NCBI GenBank assembly: GCA_964462945.1
Contig: CAYWZW010000118.1
Span: 1-8,529, forward strand
Length of the DNA: 8,529 nucleotides
Direction of reading: 5' to 3'
From: GCA-020343675 sp964462945
GTDB lineage: Bacteria; Planctomycetota; Phycisphaerae; Sedimentisphaerales; Anaerobacaceae
The notes beneath the pieces were generated by a model. The model saw only the letters and a list, made by a program, of their open reading frames with translations. It did not search any database and was not told the origin of the DNA. The first letter of the stretch is position 1; the number at the start of each line of letters is the position of its first letter. This document shows positions 5,437 through 8,529 of this stretch, in pieces. A program made the translations under genes and the position numbers.

Positions 5437-6678
5437 ATGAAAGTGCTTGTGATCAATGCAGGCAGCTCCTCGGTCAAGTATCACGTATATGAGATGCCGC
5501 AGGCGGAGGTTCTCGCTATGGGGCATGTCGAAAGAATCGGCGAGGAAACCTCTGAGCTTTCCCATTTCTTTCGCGGCCGGACTTACACAGTACCCACAAA
5601 GATCGCAGACGTGGGAAAAGCAATTGAACTCATACTCAACACGCTTGTCAACGGGGATGTGGGAGTCCTGCGGCAAGTATCTGAGATCGATGCCGTCGGC
5701 CACAGGGTTGTTCACGGAGGTGAAGAGTTCACCGGCTCGGTAATCATCGACGCGAAGGTTATAGCCTCCATCGAGAAATTTGCGGACCTGGCCCCTCTGC
5801 ACAATCCGCCGAATCTCGAGGGTATTCTGGGGGCTCAGCGGCACCTGCCACACGCAAAACAGGTCGCGTGCTTCGATACCGCGTTTCACGCGACGATTCC
5901 GCAGGTGGCCTATATGTACGCTCTGCCGTACGAGCTTTATGAGAAATATGGCATTCGAAGATACGGCTTTCACGGCATCTCTCACCGGTACGTTGCCCGG
6001 CGCGCCGCGGCGCTGATGGGCAAAGGAAAATACGAGATCAACGCCATCACCTGCCATCTCGGCAATGGCTGCTCCATCACCGCTGTCAAGAACGGCCGGT
6101 CCATCGATACGTCCATGGGACTGACTCCTTTGGAAGGCGTGCCGATGGGAACGCGCTGCGGCGACCTCGACCCGGCGATTCTCTTCTATCTTGCCGAGAA
6201 AGGCTACGATGTAAAGGCGCTGAACACTCTGTGCAACAAGCAGAGCGGCCTACTTGGCCTCTCAGGCATTTCAAATGATGTGAGGAACCTTGAAAAATTC
6301 GCGAAAAAAGGCGACGCCCGTGCGAAACTCGCCATCGATGTTTTTTGTTACCGCATCAAGAAGTACATCGGGGCTTATGTCGCCGTTCTGGATACCGTCG
6401 ATGCCGTGGTCTTCACTGGTGGAATCGGGGAACATGCGGCGTTTCTGCGTGAGAAGATATGTGACGCCGTGACGCAAATCGGGCTGAAGCTCGACTACGC
6501 GGCGAATAAAGCCGCCATCGAAATAGAAGCCGAGATTAGCACCAAAGACAGCAAAGTGAAGGTCTTTGTCATACCAACAAATGAACAGGTCGCCATCGCC
6601 AAAGACACCTACGAGCTGACTAAAGGACAGAAAGCCGATTCTACGCGAACGGGACGCCTCGGTAAATGCCATGCGTGA
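5437..6678 (+). CDS. ackA: Acetate kinase
   Basis: AckA transfers the phosphoryl group of acetyl phosphate to ADP, giving ATP and acetate; with Pta it forms the main substrate-level phosphorylation route from acetyl-CoA. The 413-aa protein shows both signatures: VINAGSSSVKY (5-15) and CFDTAFHATIP (145-155), plus GHRVVHGG (88-95), YGFHGISHRYV (176-186), CHLGNGCS (206-213), MGTRCGDLDP (237-246) and FTGGIGEHA (326-334). Asn7, Arg90, Asp147, His179, Arg240 and Glu383 match the catalytic residues known from Methanosarcina. ATG 5437 (MKVLVINAGSSS) is the usual family start and has GAAAGGATGG eight bases upstream; ATG 5425 would add four residues and overlap that site. Residues after about 396 form a short hydrophilic tail (KGQKADSTRTGRLGKCHA) beyond the usual end, perhaps from drift at the 3' boundary. 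No strong terminator follows. Confidence 0.96.
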   Translation: MKVLVINAGSSSVKYHVYEMPQAEVLAMGHVERIGEETSELSHFFRGRTYTVPTKIADVGKAIELILNTLVNGDVGVLRQVSEIDAVGHRVVHGGEEFTGSVIIDAKVIASIEKFADLAPLHNPPNLEGILGAQRHLPHAKQVACFDTAFHATIPQVAYMYALPYELYEKYGIRRYGFHGISHRYVARRAAALMGKGKYEINAITCHLGNGCSITAVKNGRSIDTSMGLTPLEGVPMGTRCGDLDPAILFYLAEKGYDVKALNTLCNKQSGLLGLSGISNDVRNLEKFAKKGDARAKLAIDVFCYRIKKYIGAYVAVLDTVDAVVFTGGIGEHAAFLREKICDAVTQIGLKLDYAANKAAIEIEAEISTKDSKVKVFVIPTNEQVAIAKDTYELTKGQKADSTRTGRLGKCHA

Positions 6679-6731
6679 ATTTGTCATTGACTATACCTAA
6701 GGCATAAATTGATACAGGTAAGTGCCTAAAG

Positions 6732-6747
6732 TGACACGTAAGTGTCA
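6732..6747. repeat. Short hairpin after ackA
   Basis: TGACAC (6732-6737) and GTGTCA (6742-6747) form a perfect six-pair stem with a GTAA loop, 54 bases after the ackA stop. No T-tract follows, so an intrinsic terminator is not supported. It may stabilise the 3' end of the pta-ackA transcript or be part of the repeat cluster that begins here. Confidence 0.35.
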
Positions 6748-6749
6748 TC

Positions 6750-6790
6750 CCTTCGACAAGCTCAGGGCAGCCTCTGAGCACCAGCGAAGG
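6750..6790. repeat. Two-step REP-like palindrome
   Basis: Two nested inverted repeats share a centre: CCTTCG (6750-6755) with CGAAGG (6785-6790), and GCTCAG (6760-6765) with CTGAGC (6774-6779). The left half contains the CCCTTCGACAAGCTCAGGG word, a very common dispersed extragenic sequence in environmental bacterial genomes (from general knowledge). It would fold into one imperfect cruciform or RNA hairpin. Confidence 0.55.
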
Positions 6791-7065
6791 ACCTTCCACC
6801 GACACGCCGCCTTGATCCTGTAAATCCTGTCTAAAGAGGAATTTTCCTGAATTTCTTTGTTTTTGCCTGGGACAATGGGTAAAATACGCCGCGCGTTTGG
6901 GAGTTTGCGTAACGAGAGCCAATCCGTGGCGAAAGCACCATGAACCTTACGCCTTTGACAGATCAGTCCAACGGATTTCAAAACGGCCGAACTTGGGCAG
7001 CGTATGAAAAATGTACCTGACACCTTTAATTCCCTAGAAAGTTTCTATTTGAAAGGAGAGGAAAG

Positions 7066-7587
7066 ATGAAACATTCATTGTTTCTATTGTCGGGATTTGT
7101 CCTTCTTTTTGCGGGGTGTACTTCTTCGCCCAATTATAGTTATTGGCAGAAAGGCTGGGACGATGTAAATATGCAATACGCTACAGCCAAGTCGTGGGAT
7201 GAACTTCCTTATCCCTGGCTCATAGAACAGAAGGGCAAATACTGGGTCACAGACCAGACGGGTGGAGAGTACAAGAATGCGGGGAAAGTATTGAACGAGA
7301 GACAAGCTGAAGTCAAACGGTTTCTGCAAATGGTGAATGAGAAGCGTCGTCAATGGTATGTGAACGAACACCCAGAATTACCAGCCCAGACAGTAAAATG
7401 TATTTTGGAAGGAACATTGCAAGTGGGAATGACGGCAGAACAAGCTATGGCAAGTTGGGGCCATCATGGTAATCGTATAAACCGTTCTGTCGGAAGTTGG
7501 GGTGTTCACGAGCAATGGATTTATGGAGAATATGCCCGCAGTTATCTTTACTTCGAGAACGGGATTCTGACAAGTTGGCAGGATTAG
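7066..7587 (+). CDS. Lipoprotein with BamE/SmpA-like C-terminal domain
   Basis: The 173-aa product begins with a lipoprotein signal: MKHSLFLLSGFVLLFAGC, with lipobox LFAGC and lipidated Cys18. Residues 22-110 are polar and rich in Trp and Tyr (YWQKGWDD, SWDELPYPWL) with a charged helix (NERQAEVKRFLQMVNEKRRQW, 77-97). Residues 113-172 resemble a BamE/SmpA-OmlA fold: GTLQVGMTAEQAMASWG (116-132), EQWIYG (149-154) and YLYFENGILTSW (160-171). In BamE this fold scaffolds the outer-membrane assembly complex, but many lipoproteins carry it for other roles, so function stays open. AAAGGAGAGGAAAG directly upstream is a strong ribosome site. The gene is more A-rich than larE or pta and is flanked by repeat DNA on both sides, so recent arrival is possible. 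Confidence 0.7.
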   Translation: MKHSLFLLSGFVLLFAGCTSSPNYSYWQKGWDDVNMQYATAKSWDELPYPWLIEQKGKYWVTDQTGGEYKNAGKVLNERQAEVKRFLQMVNEKRRQWYVNEHPELPAQTVKCILEGTLQVGMTAEQAMASWGHHGNRINRSVGSWGVHEQWIYGEYARSYLYFENGILTSWQD

Positions 7588-7623
7588 CCTCACGCTTTCG
7601 ATATAGATAGCGACCTCGGGAAT

Positions 7624-7690
7624 GGGAAGAATAGGGACGGACCTCATTATTGTGTTTGAGACCGTTGCAGAAGATAGGGTGCGTCCCTAT
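7624..7690. repeat. 67-bp hairpin repeat, copy A
   Basis: This copy matches 8414-8480 in the same orientation at 59 of 67 positions. Its ends form a perfect nine-base inverted repeat, ATAGGGACG (7631-7639) with CGTCCCTAT (7682-7690), enclosing GACC..CATTAT and GTGTTTGAGAC words. It lies 37 bases after the lipoprotein gene stop. Form and GGGACGGACC ends resemble REP-type elements linked to tyrosine transposases; none is present here. Confidence 0.75.
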
Positions 7691-7769
7691 TTACTATTTA
7701 CTCCCGGTATTTGTCCAACGTGGAATCCCGAACATCGTGTTCTTATGACGCCTTATGAGGAGTAGGCTA

Positions 7770-8408
7770 ATGGACGAAAGTACAGTTGCGTTCTTCAAGA
7801 AGGTTGTTCTGGACTATAACCGAGGAGACGTCGACGAACTGTTAGCGAAATGCAAATATGCGGGCCCGCTTCTCCAAGTGGTGGCGAACGGAATCGACCT
7901 CGTTGGCGGAATGTGTTACGGATTCAGCGCAAGAAACGACAGGATCAGGTCGGTCAAATTCATGCAGGAGCACATGATGATCGATGCGAATCTCGCCCAG
8001 GCTTTCTATGCATGCGTGCGAAATGGCGTCACCCATGAAGGCATCCCCAAGATTGGCTTCAGGTATTTTCTGCCGTCAAGACCATTGGATGACCATCAAG
8101 TCTTCACCAGAGCGCCGAACAACTGGCTACTCTTGAACGTCCGCGAACTTGCCAATTCATATCTTCGGGCAATTAAGGTTATCGCGGAAAATCCCGAAAG
8201 ACATATTCAGCACAAACCGCACTTGGACCCGAACAGTGGAGAGAATCGGATATTTGACAAGGCTTTGCGATGTGTTCCTGCCGCCAGCGACGATGTCTTG
8301 CCGATGCTCGGCCTTGCAAGTTACTCGGCAAACACACCTGATGGTGACGCCACGTGGTTTGACGTCCAGGGCGCAGTTGAACCGGATCAGCATGGCCCAT
8401 GGAAATGA
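7770..8408 (+). CDS. Unknown 212-aa protein with an R-x4-H (HEPN-like) motif
   Basis: I do not recognise the family. The protein is soluble with no signal or membrane segment. Residues 2-90 look mainly helical and include LLQVVANGIDLVGGMCYGF (34-52) and then LAQAFYACVRNGVTHEG (75-91). Within the latter, Arg84-Asn-Gly-Val-Thr-His89 fits the R-x4-6-H motif of HEPN ribonucleases, where Asn often follows Arg. The motif is short, so this is only a lead. The second half (about 100-212) has a WLLLNVRELANSYLRAIKVI helix (119-138) and an acidic, proline-rich end (DGDATWFDVQGAVEPDQHGPW). ATG 7770 is preferred to 7755 because GAGGAGTAGG (7757-7766) sits directly before it. The gene stands alone between two direct copies of a 67-bp repeat. 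No antitoxin-like partner is visible within the window. Confidence 0.7.
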   Translation: MDESTVAFFKKVVLDYNRGDVDELLAKCKYAGPLLQVVANGIDLVGGMCYGFSARNDRIRSVKFMQEHMMIDANLAQAFYACVRNGVTHEGIPKIGFRYFLPSRPLDDHQVFTRAPNNWLLLNVRELANSYLRAIKVIAENPERHIQHKPHLDPNSGENRIFDKALRCVPAASDDVLPMLGLASYSANTPDGDATWFDVQGAVEPDQHGPWK

Positions 8409-8413
8409 TACCA

Positions 8414-8480
8414 GGGAATAATGGGGACGGACCCCATTATCGTGTTTGAGACGGTTGCAGAAAATAGGGCGCGTCCCAAT
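8414..8480. repeat. 67-bp hairpin repeat, copy B
   Basis: Second copy of the repeat at 7624-7690, same orientation, starting six bases after the stop of the 212-aa gene. The end inverted repeat here is eight of nine (ATGGGGACG with CGTCCCAAT). The remaining 49 bases of the window show no gene. Confidence 0.75.
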
Positions 8481-8529
8481 CCTGTTCGGCCCGGGACTTG
8501 CTATCTGACCGGCCAGCTTACCTGATATA

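Larger units (their letters stand above)
6679..7065. other. Gene-free stretch of stacked short repeats
   Basis: These 387 bases hold no convincing gene. From left to right: the hairpin at 6732-6747; the REP-like palindrome at 6750-6790; a tandem ATCCTGT pair (6815-6821 and 6824-6830, nine-base period), a type of dispersed extragenic word; and near the right end an AATGTACCTGACACC word (7011-7025), like repeats found beside REP-associated transposases. A perfect TTGACA lies at 6955-6960 but lacks a good -10 partner. A minus-strand frame crosses most of the region; it runs through the repeats and has no clear ribosome site, so I do not call it. Confidence 0.5.

Noticed and set aside
5284..6057. 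257-aa minus-strand frame opposite pta and ackA
   Set aside because: Antisense to two well-supported genes, spans their junction, no motif.
6745..7023. 92-aa minus-strand frame in the repeat cluster
   Set aside because: It reads through REP-like repeats and lacks a ribosome site; similar frames appear wherever these repeats occur.
7624..8480. CRISPR-like repeats
   Set aside because: Only two copies 790 bases apart with a gene between them, no spacers of regular length and no cas genes.

Overview
The window looks like chromosomal DNA of an anaerobic or facultative Gram-negative bacterium. The mix of conserved enzymes, orphan genes, gene remnants and many short palindromic repeats resembles uncultured Planctomycetota (Phycisphaerae-like) genomes. 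That lineage guess is an inference from general character and was not tested by any search. The envelope genes (a Sec signal peptide and a lipoprotein with a BamE-like tail) fit a diderm cell.

Layout. 1-424: a REP-like hairpin, a good sigma70-type promoter and a tRNA-Thr(CGT), followed by a palindromic MITE-like element. 425-1001: a small helical protein resembling antitoxin-type orphans, then a C_GCAxxG_C_C-type redox gene whose homology stops after about 47 codons. 836-1915: a minus-strand islet with an excisionase-family HTH gene that has its own promoter and possible operators, and a small unknown gene downstream of it. This islet probably explains the loss of the redox gene's 3' part. 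2022-3875: larE (sulfur insertion for the nickel-pincer cofactor) and a secreted endonuclease/exonuclease/phosphatase-fold hydrolase. 3905-4261, minus: the C-terminal remnant of a probable PIG-L-type deacetylase. 4391-6678: the pta-ackA operon. 6679-7065: a gene-free stretch of stacked short repeats. 7066-7587: a BamE-like lipoprotein. 7624-8480: an unknown 212-aa protein bracketed by two direct copies of a 67-bp hairpin repeat.

Function. The clearest pathway is pta-ackA: acetyl-CoA to acetyl phosphate to acetate with ATP formation. LarE belongs to nickel-pincer cofactor synthesis (lactate racemase type enzymes), but no larA, larB or larC lies here. The rest is accessory DNA. The best candidates for something undescribed are the HTH plus small-gene pair (942-1826) and the repeat-flanked 212-aa protein, which carries an R-x4-H motif like that of HEPN ribonucleases.
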